Shown here: in pieces, positions 31,386 to 43,094 of the stretch
How positions within the stretch are numbered: the stretch's first letter is position 1
How the letters are laid out: the number at the start of each line of letters is the position of its first letter
Assembly: GCA_030704615.1 (NCBI GenBank)
Contig: CM060732.1
Span: 48,219,053-48,279,052 of the forward strand
DNA length: 60,000 bases
From: Takakia lepidozioides
Lineage: Eukaryota > Streptophyta > Takakiopsida > Takakiales > Takakiaceae
Direction of reading: 5' to 3'
Translations under genes and position numbers: made by a program
The notes under the pieces: model-generated
Told to the model about the DNA's origin: nothing
The model's database searches: none
Seen by the model: only the letters and a program-made list of their open reading frames with translations

Positions 31386-31493
31386 TGTACTCAAACCCTA
31401 GAATCGGGGCATGAAGATGTGGTGCACGATGTGGCCATCGACTACTATGGGAAGCGGCTGGCCACCTTCACGATGGACAACCGCAGTCGCAAG
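31386..31493 (+). pseudogene. Isolated first exon of a SEC13-like WD40 gene
   Basis: Encodes TLESGHEDVVHDVAIDYYG followed by KRLAT, the N-terminal signature of SEC13 (COPII coat and nuclear pore WD40 protein), ending at the donor AAG/GTATGG. The residues after KRLAT (FTMDNRSRK) replace the normal A-S-S-D-x-T-I-K. The initiator ATG in the right frame is not seen. The upstream 31247-31352 carries a doubled 50-bp leader (CGGAGCT.TGTTTG...GAGTCTGATCATGAGAGAC), possibly a duplicated 5' UTR. No further WD repeats follow, so this is a gene fragment. Confidence 0.7.
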
Positions 31494-31690
31494 GTATGGC
31501 TTTTTCTCAATGTATGATGTGAAGAAGTTTGTCCATCCTGCAAATGTGGGCTCTTGGCGGCTGTTAGTACCATGATTTGGTATTCTTCCTGCTGTTTACA
31601 AGGTTCTTCGGAGAGTCAGCTTGCTCTAAGCAAGTCGTGTTTCAATCTCTGCTCGCTCAGCTGCACTGTGGTCGTCTTGTTTGGCTGTAG

Positions 31691-31869
31691 GTGGGATGAC
31701 TCAGTTTTTGGATGCTTGTGTTGATGTTTTCGAGGATAAACTGGGCAAGCATTCACAAATAGGAATATCTTATGGATGTGCAAATATGTCGATCAAGTGC
31801 TTTCAGTTTTCACCTCCTGTCTTTGATTGTCTGGTTCGAAGTGGCCACTCAAATATTGATGAACTTCAG
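31691..31869 (+). pseudogene. Isolated exon-like segment, unrecognised protein
   Basis: Bounded by acceptor TTGGCTGTAG and donor CAG/GTAGGG. The open frame contains TQFLDACVDVFEDKLGKHS and SIKCFQFSPPVFDCLVRSG. It looks like a real exon by borders and composition, but I do not recognise the family. Downstream 31880-32120 has a tRNA-like AAGCTCAGTCGGAGAG motif and a CT microsatellite, no gene. Confidence 0.4.
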
Positions 31870-32426
31870 GTAGGGAAAATGAAATGAAATGAAACGAAAT
31901 GGTACTTTCTAACGTCCGCGGAAAGCTCAGTCGGAGAGAGTCGGTTTTGTCAGCGCTTGGGGTGGGAGATAAATGGGCTCCGGCAGCTCGAAGTCCAGCT
32001 CCGGACCTTCTGATACTTTGATACCTAAGGTCAGCTGTTCAAAGAGATTGTCTGCTCCACGCTCTCTCTCTCTCTTTTCTCTTGAATACAACTGATTGAT
32101 GGGCTTTTCCTGTTATTCTATTTTGTCCTGTAGGACCTGTAGTCCCTGTGGATTCATCCAGTTTGTTTTTTTTCTCTCCCTGCAGCGATTCTGGTCTGGT
32201 TTCTGCTTTACTGTTGGACTTTCATGGATGTTATAAAGCTTATCATGGTTTTGGTTTGCCAGCTTTCTACACTGTTATTCTAATCTGTAGACCTCCCTGG
32301 CCAACATGATGATCAATTATTCTTATCAGATTAGCACTGAGCAGCTGCGACTATTTGTTTCAAGCCGCGTGCAATAACTCATAGAAAGAGATTCTCAACT
32401 TGGATAGTGTTTGAAGTGCCTTACAG

Positions 32427-32507
32427 AGTTTTGCTGGTGCTTTGTATCCAGTGGTACGTAAACTTGGACACCCAATGTTCCAAGTCCTTCTTCAGCAAAC
32501 AAATACG
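32427..32507 (+). pseudogene. Isolated 81-bp exon-like segment, unrecognised
   Basis: Acceptor GCCTTACAG and donor ACG/GTAAGG enclose exactly 27 codons reading SFAGALYPVVRKLGHPMFQ then VLLQQTNT. The clean borders and phase suggest a captured exon. Source gene unknown. Confidence 0.4.
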
Positions 32508-32816
32508 GTAAGGAGTCTAGATCTTCACTTTGATCTATGTAATGTAATGTGTGCCTTCTTTTGGACATGCATAGGAAAACATGTAGTCCGTATTCTGTAA
32601 CATTTTGGTATGGCACAGTCCTGTGGTGTATGCTTTGAAATTATTATGTGTTTTCTCTATCATCTGTGCTTTGGCAAGACATTGATGAATATGGACAATC
32701 TTGATATTTGAAGAGACAGAAAGAAAGTGTGAAGATGAAATGTAGTCGACATGATGTAATTAGGTGCCCTCCTTCGCTGATGATGCTGGTCTACATGTGG
32801 GTATGTGAATGTACAG

Positions 32817-32900
32817 GGGCGTGGAACAGTGGTCACAGGGTGTGTGGAACAGGGGATATTTAAGGTTGGCGAGGAAGTTGAAGTGGTTGGGCTTCGCACG
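32817..32900 (+). pseudogene. Isolated exon of an EF-Tu (organellar type) gene
   Basis: An 84-bp segment with acceptor AATGTACAG and donor ACG/GTAACA. The 28 codons begin [16 protein letters not shown] and end VEVVGLRT, the conserved start of EF-Tu domain 2. Two substitutions (Cys for Arg in VTGR, Gln for Arg in VERG) would be harmful in a working factor. The presence of introns points to a nuclear gene for mitochondrial or plastid EF-Tu. No other EF-Tu exon is nearby. Confidence 0.7.
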
Positions 32901-33089
32901 GTAACAATCTTCCTTGCACAGAAACCTAGGCCCATATAACTTTCCTTCCTTTGGCAATGTCAATACAGGGATTTGCTGTGTGATTCACTTCAGTTGGGTC
33001 ATGACACAAGGTCAAGGACAATGTGGTGAAGGCACCTTCTTCTTTGAACAATGGACTCACTTTCAAGCGTGGGATAAGTGGAAAGTAAT

Positions 33090-34375
33090 GCCTTTTCTTA
33101 TCTCACCCACAAACACGACAAATATATCAACATTTATTTTATTCATATCCACGTATTGCACATAAGCGAGGGAGAGATATATATTTCTAATGACAATTTA
33201 TAAATATTTTATAAAGTCAACACGAATTGAACCAATTATTTCTCCTATCTTCAAACCCTAAATAGAAGCCTAAAAACTCAATTATAATATCTTCAATTGT
33301 AACATGACCCAGAACACGTAAATGCATATTTATTGTGTACGTACGGTCCACATATTACATATATCTTTCTCTCAGCTCTTTTATGTGTAAGAACTAATTA
33401 TCATATCAAAATATTATTTATTGGAATGATATAACCTATTAAACCCTAAACCCTAAAATGATATATGAGTTTGTGAACATATCACTATATATTTACATAT
33501 ATATGTATAGTCATGTACATATAAGTTTTGTGTATGTTCATTTTTACTAAACTTGAAATAGTCAAAAAAGAATATATATATAAGTAAAATGTACCTTTCG
33601 TGGATTGTGTACATTGATGACGTGCACTAGCACGCTCATGCTCTCCGTAGTACAAGGTGCAATCACTAGGACATAGATGAATAATTTTGTGGCCCATCCC
33701 CACCGTCTAGAACCTCTTCCGCCTTTTTTCTTGAATGTGGCATTTTATGCTCCACATGGGGGACGAGGATGTGGTCTGTAAATTAAGCAACAACAATATG
33801 GTGGAAAACCGACTCACTCTTGCCCCTTGTACAATGATGTGTTTGCCTCAGCCTCCATTGGATTGGGATTGGCATCCTCATGAACCAACATATCTGGCGT
33901 GATATCAACCTCCCCAATGTGTTGTCGATCCCTCATCCAAGTGGTTCACTAAGAGATCTTTCATGGCTCTCACATCCCGGGTCCATACTATGCTCATTAT
34001 CAGTATTATCGATACCCGCGTCCTCGGTACTTATATAAAGGTCCTCTTCTTTGTGTCCATCAATATATTGGGCGCCATACTCATCAGCCTCAGTCTCCTT
34101 GTTTGTTGGATGTTCAAACGATCAGAATTGTTTCTGTACACGGACCTTAATATACACATAGTTTATTAAGTCTTGATATATGGAGTACTGCTTTATTAAG
34201 TCTTAATATGTGGAGTACTTTGACATTGTTGAAATGGCCGGGGTAAAATGGATAGGCACATTATATTGGCAATTTTCATTGGTCAAGTACTCTCTACTTT
34301 GATAAAAACAATCATTATATAACATTAATTGTATAGACCAATGTCATCAATATATGAAGCGAGGTAGTTTGTTTT
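33090..34375. other. AT-rich stretch without recognisable gene
   Basis: About 65-70 percent A+T, with ATATAT runs and one AAACCCTAAACCCTAAAA telomere-like shred at 33443-33460. Short ORFs here look random. Nothing else can be supported. Confidence 0.6.
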
Positions 34376-34590
34376 GTTTAGTTTTGTAGCATTGAGATGT
34401 CCCAAACTGTGGCCCAGCCCTAGTGCTTGGTACCGTTGGAAAGCCCTCGATGAGGTGGGATGCACCGACTTAGTCTCATGATTTTTGGACCTGCGGCGTG
34501 GGAGATATGGAATTTCAAGTACTTTTGGTTGCTGGAAATTTGTGAAAAATAGCAAAGTGGGCATTCCTAGAACAATGATAGGATATATTA
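34376..34590 (+). repeat. Dispersed repeat copy 1 (related copies at 36600 and 38024)
   Basis: Begins TTTGTTTTGTTTAGTTTTGTAGC, then GTTGGAAAGCCCTCGA, CTCATGATTTTTGGACCTGC and CAAGTACTTTTGGTTGCTGGAAAT. The same blocks occur at 36601-36671 joined to 38024-38200, which are one copy split by an insertion. A third partial copy is at 38348-38412. Confidence 0.75.
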
Positions 34591-34829
34591 CTACTCAATA
34601 AATTCATGGAAAAACATAAATTGGTTTTTCCAAGATATGATTGTATATATAGAAGTATTAATATAAACTTCTAACTCTTTCACCAAATTCCAATCTCTGA
34701 ATCACATTTTGCTCATTTTGTTCATGTTTACAATATTCTTTAAACATTAGTTCATTTACGTACCACGCATTCTTTGTAACTAAACAATCATCCAACTTCA
34801 TCTTAGTATATCGATTTCAATTCTTCACA

Positions 34830-36600
34830 CATGGGCCTCGACATAGGAGACGCACTTGGATACAGGGGATTGTACTTGGACTTAGATGACACTGGACACT
34901 TGGGTCAACGGCACAGGCTAGTACCCTAGTTGTACATAAAAGGGGATTGTACTTGGACTTAGATGACACTGGACACTTGGGTCAACGGCACAGGCTAGTA
35001 CCCTAGTTGTACATAAAAACCACAACGTGGAATGTAGAAGTCGTCTCTTTGCACACCTAATTGTCATGGCCTACCGGCCCTCATGAAATAATTCGTACAA
35101 TGCAAACAACTATTTATTAAGATCCAGCAAAATTTCCTCCTCATCCTTTTTTTATTTAAATATCAATCGAGGTGGGTGGACGATTTTGAGCAAGATTTGC
35201 TGAATCCGGCAACATTGTCAAATACGTCGGGATTGCCATCACAATATGCAATTTTTTCATGTCCATTGCCACTCGACTACCTCAATCTCATTGACACCTA
35301 GAATGTATGGGCAAATGTAAGGGGCAGCTAGCGCCCACTCAACAACAATATAGGATGGACCGAAAAATGGAAACTAATCCATTGTAAGAACCTAAAAAAA
35401 CCTACAGTTTTCATCAAATAACCGGCAGGTCTTTGGCGGATCTTTGACAGTTTTTAGGTTATTTCAAAACTGCGTAAGCGGTTGTTATGAGCCTTTGCCG
35501 GTTGTTTTGAGAATTGCGCCGGTTATATTGCACTTGGGCTTAGATTGTAATTCTTCATACATGGGCCAATGACACAGGCTACCCTAGATCTCCCAAACAG
35601 GGGGGTCACTAGATGCATAGGGGATTGCACTTGGACTTAGATGTCATTGGACACTTGGGCCAACGACCGACCGACTTGGTTTCACAAAACTTGGACCTAC
35701 GGACCGAGAATTATAGAAATATAAAACAATTTTGGTCATTGAAAATTCAACTAAATTACAAAATTGAGTGTTGGAATGACACTGAAGGTCCATGAGATAA
35801 GCACTTGGATACATAGGAGATTGCACTTGGGCTTAGATGGGCCTTAATATAGGAGACACACTTGGATACATATAAGGAAACATCACTTGGTCTTAGATTT
35901 CAATTCTTCACACTTGGGCCAACGGCACAAGCTACCCTAGAGGTTGCACTTGGGCCTCAATATGGGAGATGCACTTGGGGTGCTTATAAGATGACACTAG
36001 ACACTTGGGCAAAGTGGCTCTGTTGGAACAATGACGTGGAGACGTGCAAGGTCTCTGGATGCATAAGGGATTGCACTTGGACTTAGCTGACATTGGACAC
36101 TAGAGGTTGCACTTGGGCCTCTACATGGGAAAAACACTTGGATACATAGGAGATTGCACTTGGGCTTAGATTTCAATTCTTCACACATGGACCAGCACAG
36201 GCTACCATAGGCCTACATCTCCCAAACAAGAGGGTCTCTTTGGGCACTGGAGGTCGCACTTGGGCCTCTAAATAAGAGACGCACTTGGATACATAGGAGA
36301 TTGCACTTGGGTTTAGATGACAGTGGACATTGGGGCCTCTACACGAGAGATGCGCTTGGATACCGTAGAAGACTGCACTTGGCTTAGATGGGCCTCGACA
36401 TAGGAGACGCACTGGAATACATAAAGAATTGCACTTGGACTTAGAGTTCAATTCTTCACACATGGGCAACAGAACATGCTACCCTAGAGGTCGCACTTGG
36501 GCCTCGAAGGCGCACTTGGATACATAGAATATTGCACTTGGGCTTAGATGGCACTGGACACTTGGGCCAACGGCACAGGCTACCCTAGTCAATATATGAA
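34830..36600 (+). repeat. Degenerate tandem family CACTTGGGCC, block 1
   Basis: Recurring elements in a fixed but loosely kept order: ACACTTGGGCCAACGGCACAGG, CTACCCTAGAGGTCGCAC, TTGGGCCTCGACATAGGAGA, CGCACTTGGATACATAGG, GATTGCACTTGGACTTAGAT. Unit length is about 120-170 bp with many internal deletions; roughly eight partial units are visible. No coding potential. It may be a satellite-like family or the internal repeat of a larger element. Confidence 0.8.
34864..35018 (+). repeat. Exact 77-bp tandem duplication
   Basis: The segment from AGGGGATTGTACTTGG to GTTGTACATAAA occurs twice head to tail with a period of 77 bp and no difference that I can see, so it is younger than the surrounding degenerate array. 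Confidence 0.9.
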
Positions 36601-36671
36601 GGAAGCCACTTTGTTTTGTTTTGTTTTGTTTTTAGCGTTGAGATGTCCCAAACAGCGGGGCCCCAGCGTTG

Positions 36672-38023
36672 CAACGACACAACAGAGTGAGCCCCGCGCG
36701 TGAGCATGTGAGCACACGCTCACACAATGGTGATGTGGCGTGAGCCTACGCTCACAGCAGCGTATGTGGCGTGAGTGCAAGGTCATGCCACGTGGCATGA
36801 GCATGCTGAGGTGGAGCGGGTATGCTGATGTGGCACTGCGACTGACATCGCCACGTCATCCGATCATCACTTCTGCCTTTTTTTTGGGGGGGGGGGGGGG
36901 GGGGGGGGGTAGGAAAAAAAAAAAAAAAAAAAAAAAAAACGGCACCGATCATCACTTTTGTTCTGTTTTGGCATTTGGGTAGTTGTAATGATTGTCGACG
37001 ATCGTCACCTCTGCTAGATGGAGTTTAGGGTTATGATTTAGGGTCAGGGTTTGCGGTTTAGGGTTTAAGATTTGAACATGATTGAACACACAGTTCGATG
37101 CCATGGTAATCGCGAAGCCTACTTTGCGCAGTCTCTCCTCCATCTCTGTCACGCCCGCCATCACCCCTCCCTCCTTGCCTGTCCACCTCCCTGCCTGTAT
37201 TGGTTTGTTTTTCTCTACGATTACATATACATATTGCGATTGTGTATATATATTTGCCACAAATACGTACGTACGTACACACACGAGTTGGACACATTCA
37301 TCTATGCAGAGGACTGTGCATCCAGATCCACAAACATTCATCCATAAGAAGTGCATTTGCTTGTGTCAAGACAAACTGATACATTGACTTTCTTCCCGAC
37401 CATCTCGGAGAATGTTTCATTCAAACACAACGACTTCCTAACATGCAAGGGCTTAATATGTAGACCATATCTAAATCAGTCTATTCCATCTGGGCAATTT
37501 TTACGTAGGAAAGCCTCAATTTCACTCCGGCTAACTTTGAGGGTTGGGGATCTGCACTGGGAACTGCTACTACACCTTGTTATCAACTGATACAAAAGTT
37601 CGTTGTAATTAGCATGCTCATTCTCCCTTTTTCATGGGAGGGATAAAGGTCTCACTTCGGCAATCGCACACTTATCAAATCGCAGTTTATGACACGAGGG
37701 CCGGCGGTGGGATGGATATTAAAGATGCACTCTGCAATGACTGGAAAGGGTAAATCATTCCGTGGAAATAGGCACCTACCTCACGCCTTTGGGCTCACGA
37801 TCTAGCATTCCCTCATTCCGCCTGTTCTGTCCGCGGTTATAGGTCCGTCCCTATGGAAATAACGTGGCATGACGTGACGTGGCGTCAACCACGCTAGTGA
37901 GGACTGTTGACGTGCCGTGACACCCGTGAACCAACGTCGTGGCGAGAACTACTGACGTACCGTGAGCCTGATTCCGCTCACGTGCTCGCACGCTCACGCG
38001 GCCAGGCTCACGCGGAGGCATCC
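36672..38023. mobile_element. 1.35-kb insertion flanked by 11-bp direct repeats (MULE-like)
   Basis: CCCCAGCGTTG occurs at 36661-36671 and again at 38024-38034. Without the segment between them the sequence reads like the dispersed repeat at 34376, so this is an insertion with an 11-bp target duplication, in the 9-11 bp range of Mutator-like elements. Both ends are GC-rich and carry GTGAGC/GCTCAC words in opposite orientation (GCGTGAGC... left, ...GCTCACGCGG right), possible degenerate terminal inverted repeats. Inside are a G17/A28 homopolymer junction (36888-36939), TTTAGGGTT shreds near 37022-37070 and no convincing gene. Confidence 0.6.
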
Positions 38024-38200
38024 CCCCAGCGTTGGTGCTTGGTCCCCTTGGAAAGCCCTCGAGGAGGAGGGGTGCACCGGCTTGGTCTCATGATTTTGGA
38101 CCTGCGGTGTAGGAGATGTCGAATTTCAAGTACTTTGGGTTGCTGGAAATTCGTGAAAAATAGCAAAATGGGCTTTCCTGGGACAATGATTGGAGCCTCG
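38024..38200 (+). repeat. Dispersed repeat copy 2, right part
   Basis: Continues the copy begun at 36601 after the insertion. Matches 34416-34580 over GCTTGG..CC.TTGGAAAGCCC, CTCATGATTTTGGACCTGCGG and TTTCAAGTACTTTGGGTTGC. A tRNA box B-like GGTCTCCAGTTCAAATCT follows at about 38222 and again at 38945, so a SINE-like tail may be part of the unit. Confidence 0.7.
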
Positions 38201-38399
38201 ACAGGAGAGATATCAAGGGAAAGGTCTCCAGTTCAAATCTAGTCGTAGGCTCTTTGGAACAAAAATGATTGGCCCTTCATTTCTCTTTTGTGAATGTGGA
38301 TACAAATGTAAATTGGGTCATTTTAGAATATTGGCGTTCACAATATGTTTTGTAGCGTCGTTGAGATCTCCCAAACCGTGGGGCCTCTGGCCATGATTT

Positions 38400-39495
38400 T
38401 GGTACCGTTGGAAAGAAAATGACTTAGATGACATTGGACACTTGGGCCAACGGCACATGCTACCCTAGGACATTGATTGGAGCCTGGACAAAAGATATAA
38501 TATCAATAATGATCAGATATATTATGACTCAATAAATTCTTGAAAAGGGAAAAATTGGGCCTTAACATGGGAGACGTACTTCGATACATAGGAGATTGCA
38601 CACTGGGCTTAGATGGGCCTCGACATAGGAGACGCACTGGGAAACATAGGGAAATTGCACTTGGTCTTAGATGTCAGTTCTTCACACATGGGCCAAAGGT
38701 ATAGGCTGCCCTAGAGGTTGCACTTGGGCCTCGACATAGGAGACGCACTGGGATACATAGAAGATCTTACACTTGGGCTTCTAGATGACACTGGACACTT
38801 GGGCCAACCGCAGAGGCTATCCTAGAGGTCGCATTTGGGCCTCGACATAGGAGATGCACTTGGATACATACGGGATTGCACTTGGACTTAGATGGCACTG
38901 GACGCTTGGGCCAATGGCACAGGCTACCCTAAATCAAGGGAAAGGTCTCCGGTTCAAATCTGGTCGTAGGCTTTGTGGAAAAAAAAATGATTAGACTAAG
39001 ATGACTTAGATGACATTCGACACTTGGGCCAAACACTTGGGCCAACGGCACAGGCTACCCTAGAGGTCGCATTTGGGTCTAGACATAGGAGACGCACTTG
39101 GATACACATGAGATTGCACTTGGACTTAGATTTTAATTCTTCACACATGCGCCAACGGCATGGACTACGCTAGAGGTCGCGCTTGGGCCTCAACATAAGA
39201 GACGCATTGCATACATAGGAAATTGCGCTTGGTCTTAGATTTTCAATTCTTCACACATGGGCCAAAGGTACCGGCTATCCTAGAGGTTGCACTTGGGCCT
39301 CGACATAGGAGATGCACTGGGATACATAGAAGATCTTACACTTGGACTTAGATGACACTTGAGCCCATGGCACATGCTACCCTAGAGGTCGCATTTGGGC
39401 CTCGCCATAGAAGACACACTTGGTTACAGAGAGGATTGCACTTGGACTTAGATGGCATTGGAACTTGGGCCAATGGCACAGGCTACCCTAGTAAC
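38400..39495 (+). repeat. Degenerate tandem family CACTTGGGCC, block 2
   Basis: Same modules as 34830-36600, about eight more partial units. Best-preserved runs are near 38690-38950 and 39240-39490. Ends at GGCTACCCTAGTAACTTTC. Confidence 0.8.
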
Positions 39496-40048
39496 TTTCT
39501 TGATAACATCCGTGGGTTTGTAGCTGAATCAAAGAACATCCCAACATAAGAAGAGACCTCTTAACGCCTTGGGAAATGTGGTGACTGGTCATAGGTAGAG
39601 ATACATGGATGATGGGATATGTGGCGTTCTATCCCTCTGTGTGGTACTCAAATGTTTCTATCTGGTGATAGACCAACATACAATAGCTGTGAGTCATTTT
39701 TCCCTGCTCTAAGAAACAAGCTTATGAGCAAGGAGAAGAATCAGGAGTGTTTAGTTGTTGGCAGCTCCCTAAGATAGAATCACCGTAAGGTTAGTATTTG
39801 TAAAATTCACACTAACAATATTATATCTTGGTATATTGTATGATACATCCATGAGCCTGTTGACTGTTGTCTTGCCACAGCGCAAGGCAGTCCATTCACT
39901 CATGTATTGTTGGATGCTATATGAGAGGTGTTTGGTCTCTCTCCATGGCAAGTCAGAAGAACTGAAATTTCTATCATGCACTCTTCCATGGTTAGAGAGA
40001 GAAGACTCCGGTCAGTGGAATATTTAAAAAATTAAAAACAAATATTAG

Positions 40049-40084
<36 letters not shown>

Positions 40085-41300
40085 ACTATTGTCTTGTATG
40101 CGCGGCGCGTACGAAATACGTAACTAAGAGCCACTTCGCCTTATGGCTACTGCTCCCTTTCGGGGGTGGGCGTACATTGCTGTTATATGATGGATGATTG
40201 AAAGTTAACTCAAAGATTTTGATCGAGTAATCACAATTGAATGACTTTCGACAAATCAAAGCTAGAACAAAATTTATAAGTGGAAGATAAGATGACAGGG
40301 TGTTTGCTTTTGCTCGAACATCGGATGGTCCATTCTATTCAAAACATGTTCTCACTGTTGGAATCTTGAGACTACCGCAAAGAATTAAATAAGCTTGAAT
40401 TGTTGAGATCGTCGTCCCAAAATATACAAACACTTTAAATAGACGCCCAATTGATATAATCTATACGCACAATTGATCCTAGATTTGAGAAATCTATATG
40501 TATAGGAGACTGGAGTAAGCTAGGAAGGAGCAATGACTCACGATCTACCTCACGTAACTATAGAATACCAAGTGGCAGTTTTTTGCAAGGACCATGTAAA
40601 GTATCCAAATTGGATTATTCTCTTCTTGTTTTGAACTTTGAATGTTGCTCGGTCACTTGTATACCATTGAATAGTTGTTTTGGATGACAGACAATTTAAG
40701 TTTGACAAGAGCTCTGCATATTCTGGTGAAAACCTTTCAAGAACTCTAGTATACACAATGGTCTTCTTTTTGAGCAATGGTGAACTTAAGGTCCCCTCGT
40801 AATTTTTGGAAGTGATTTTTAGTTTGCCAACAATACTCTAGAAAGAACTGTATATAGTGTCAAGTTAGCAATAATTCTCTATGTTAAAATTCAATCATGT
40901 ACATTTAAGAGAATTGAAATATTTATTTCAACTAGATAATTATGTGACAGATGTACATTCGATCCTAATGTGATGCAATTGCATTTCGTGGACTTTTACT
41001 TTTGACAAAATTTGATATATGTCTCAGTACTAGTGTATGTCACGTATTCAATAAGTCTGATATAGAATGCATTGATATCAATTGTGCAATCAAGTTATAG
41101 TTATAGCTACAAAAGGAATGTCTATGTATATTGCGCAACAAATTCACATATATATATGCAGCAGCAGTACTATAACAACTTGTCCGTAGAATAGAATTAT
41201 ATCAGTCAGACTAATTAGGGTCCTAATCAGGTTCAATAGACTAATGCGAGAAGAGATCGCGATGGAAGGATGCATGTGAGACTTTGGTAAACTAAACCAC
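39496..41300. other. Intergenic stretch, no supported gene
   Basis: Contains an A-run at about 40053-40083 and AT-rich DNA downstream of the thaumatin-like gene (its 3' flank and UTR must lie in 41000-41309). Short ORFs at 39836-40027 and 40550-40777 have no recognisable motif and could be random. Confidence 0.5.
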
Positions 41301-41309
41301 AAAGTCCTA

Positions 41310-42411
41310 CTAGGGGCAGAAGACCACTTCGTAGTCGGAGCCAGTGTTGCAGACATAGTCGACGTTGTCGTTATCTGTTGAGTAGGAGAAGGCATTGGGG
41401 CATGCATTTTTGAAGGCAATGGTACCACTAGTAGGACCACTACTGTAGGGGCCATCAATGTTATAGCAACCGGCCGCCGAGGCATCAGTAAGTGTGTTGG
41501 GACTCGTGCAGAATCCATTCTGAAGGTTGCTGATGACGCAGGTTGGCGATCCACAGTAAAGCCCATCGAGTTGCCCCCCACTCGTTGGGCTCACCCGCAT
41601 CGGCAAATTATAAGCATTCTGCCAAATCAAAAACCTTCATCATGTATCAATTATACCCTTGACACAAATATCCACTGTAATAAAACAACTGCATTGATCA
41701 TTAATTAGTACTAGAACCATCAATTGCAACATGTAAACTAGATCAATGCAATGTCAACTTGTTTCAACCTTTTGTTATATGCTAAAGATCATTATCTACA
41801 ACATATGTCTGATATCTTGGGTGTTGCTAGAAGGGAGATGGCATGCATGCATACCACATTGCTGATGTCATAGTGATCCAAGTTGTTGGCCCCGCCAATG
41901 GTGATTTCAGCAAGGTTGGCCTGGGGCTTGGCATTGATGCCGACGGATGGATCGTTGTTGTCACCATGATAGCCCCAAATGAGACCACCAGGCCAATTGC
42001 TGCTCAAATCGAGCTGCTGGAAGCCATAGCTGGGTCCCAGCGCATAGCAGTTCACCGACGCTCCTACATCATTGCACGTCGCACATGCCGTGATGTCTTG
42101 CGAGCATTGATTAATGATATTGATCCTTGCAGCTGCAAAAACAAAACCCCACATCACATCTCATTTAACTCTAGCAGTAATATTGTCAGTCACCGATTGA
42201 TAGAATTACGATAGAATTACATATGTGATCATGTGATTTTGTTTATCATTTGTCGAGCATTCGTCCAGAACTATTACTACAAATTATAGCGTTCATCAAA
42301 TCAAACATTGGAGAGTTCCCAGGAGTCGCACTAACCCTCGACTAAGCTGAGCATACACCAAGACACCACAATAAGCACTAGGGCAATGATCGTCCTGCTC
42401 GACTTCGCCAT
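41310..42411 (-). CDS. Thaumatin-like protein (PR-5 family), three exons, about 220 aa
   Basis: Exon 1 is 42336-42411, exon 2 is 41855-42132 and exon 3 is 41310-41618, with GT/AG borders (donors GTTAGT and GTATGC; acceptors TTTTTGCAG and TTTGGCAG) and matching phases, stop TAG. Exon 1 encodes a signal peptide (MAKSSRTIIALVLIVVSW...), so the protein is secreted. Thaumatin motifs: INQC start, LAEITIGG, DHYDISNVNAYNLPM across the exon 2/3 junction, YCGSPTC, KNACPNAFSYSTDND and the closing VVFCP. The mature part has 11 Cys; large thaumatin-like proteins normally have 16 and small ones 10, and the usual G-R-x-W-x-R-T-x-C block is replaced by GGLIWGYHGDNND. So it is a divergent member. Family roles include antifungal defence and glucan binding. 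It appears intact and is the best candidate for an active host gene here. Confidence 0.88.
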
Positions 42412-42512
42412 TGAATGAAAATGTGCATAGAGCAATTCCGAGAACTAGGCCGAGAACTAGAATGAAGGTGGTGACTTATACACAATGGTAGTCAGTGCTA
42501 TCCATATCACTT

Positions 42513-42520
42513 TATTTATA
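42513..42520 (-). promoter_or_regulatory. Probable TATA box of the thaumatin-like gene
   Basis: TATAAATA on the minus strand about 100 bp before the ATG, in good distance for a short 5' UTR. No other match of similar quality lies in between. Confidence 0.55.
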
Positions 42521-43094
42521 TCTTTCTCTGGAGCTTGCAAATTATTTCTTAAGTCTCAGCTCTTGATCTAGACCATGGAACAACAGACCAAGATCTTGGA
42601 ATCATTCTTTAGAATGTTTTTTCTTTTTTTAGATTATATTTTAAGCTACCTATCCTTCATCTTATATCCTCCGATATTTTTGGGTGAACACCATGTGGAT
42701 TAAATATTAAGGGGGAATGGCAAAAAAGTTAGCAAGAATCACACACATAATTTGCTTCATCCAATAGAGACAACTCGTGTACATATATCACAATGCAAGA
42801 CCAGTTTAAACCAGTTGGACCATGTATTGTCTTTCCCAATGTTGAACTTGTACACCAAGCAGTAGAGGTCACATATCATTTATAAGAATAAGTTTATTAT
42901 AATCGTTAATAATAATAATAATAAACCTATAAGATATAATGAGACACATGCTGCCATGCCATGCTAGCTAGATTCTATCTCATTGTAGCCGTCCGTGACT
43001 GAAATGCCAAGATGATGCCAACCTACTTGAGATAACCTCAAGTGGAAGATTTGAACCAAGCCGCCGTAGATGCCAAAAGAGGGAGTGGCCAAAG
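42521..43094. other. Promoter-side intergenic stretch
   Basis: AT-rich, with an (AAT)n microsatellite at about 42908-42925. No gene seen. Confidence 0.5.

Noticed and set aside
31386-31493. A working SEC13 gene
   Set aside because: Only the first exon is present, its start codon is missing and no further WD repeats follow.
33443-33460. CCCTAAA repeats as a telomere
   Set aside because: Only about two units, and similar shreds at 37022-37070, so interstitial noise rather than a chromosome end.
36888-36939. G-run/A-run junction as a functional G-quadruplex
   Set aside because: Homopolymer runs of this kind also occur at 15120, 15935, 45718 and 51605. They fit slippage, and there is no supporting context.
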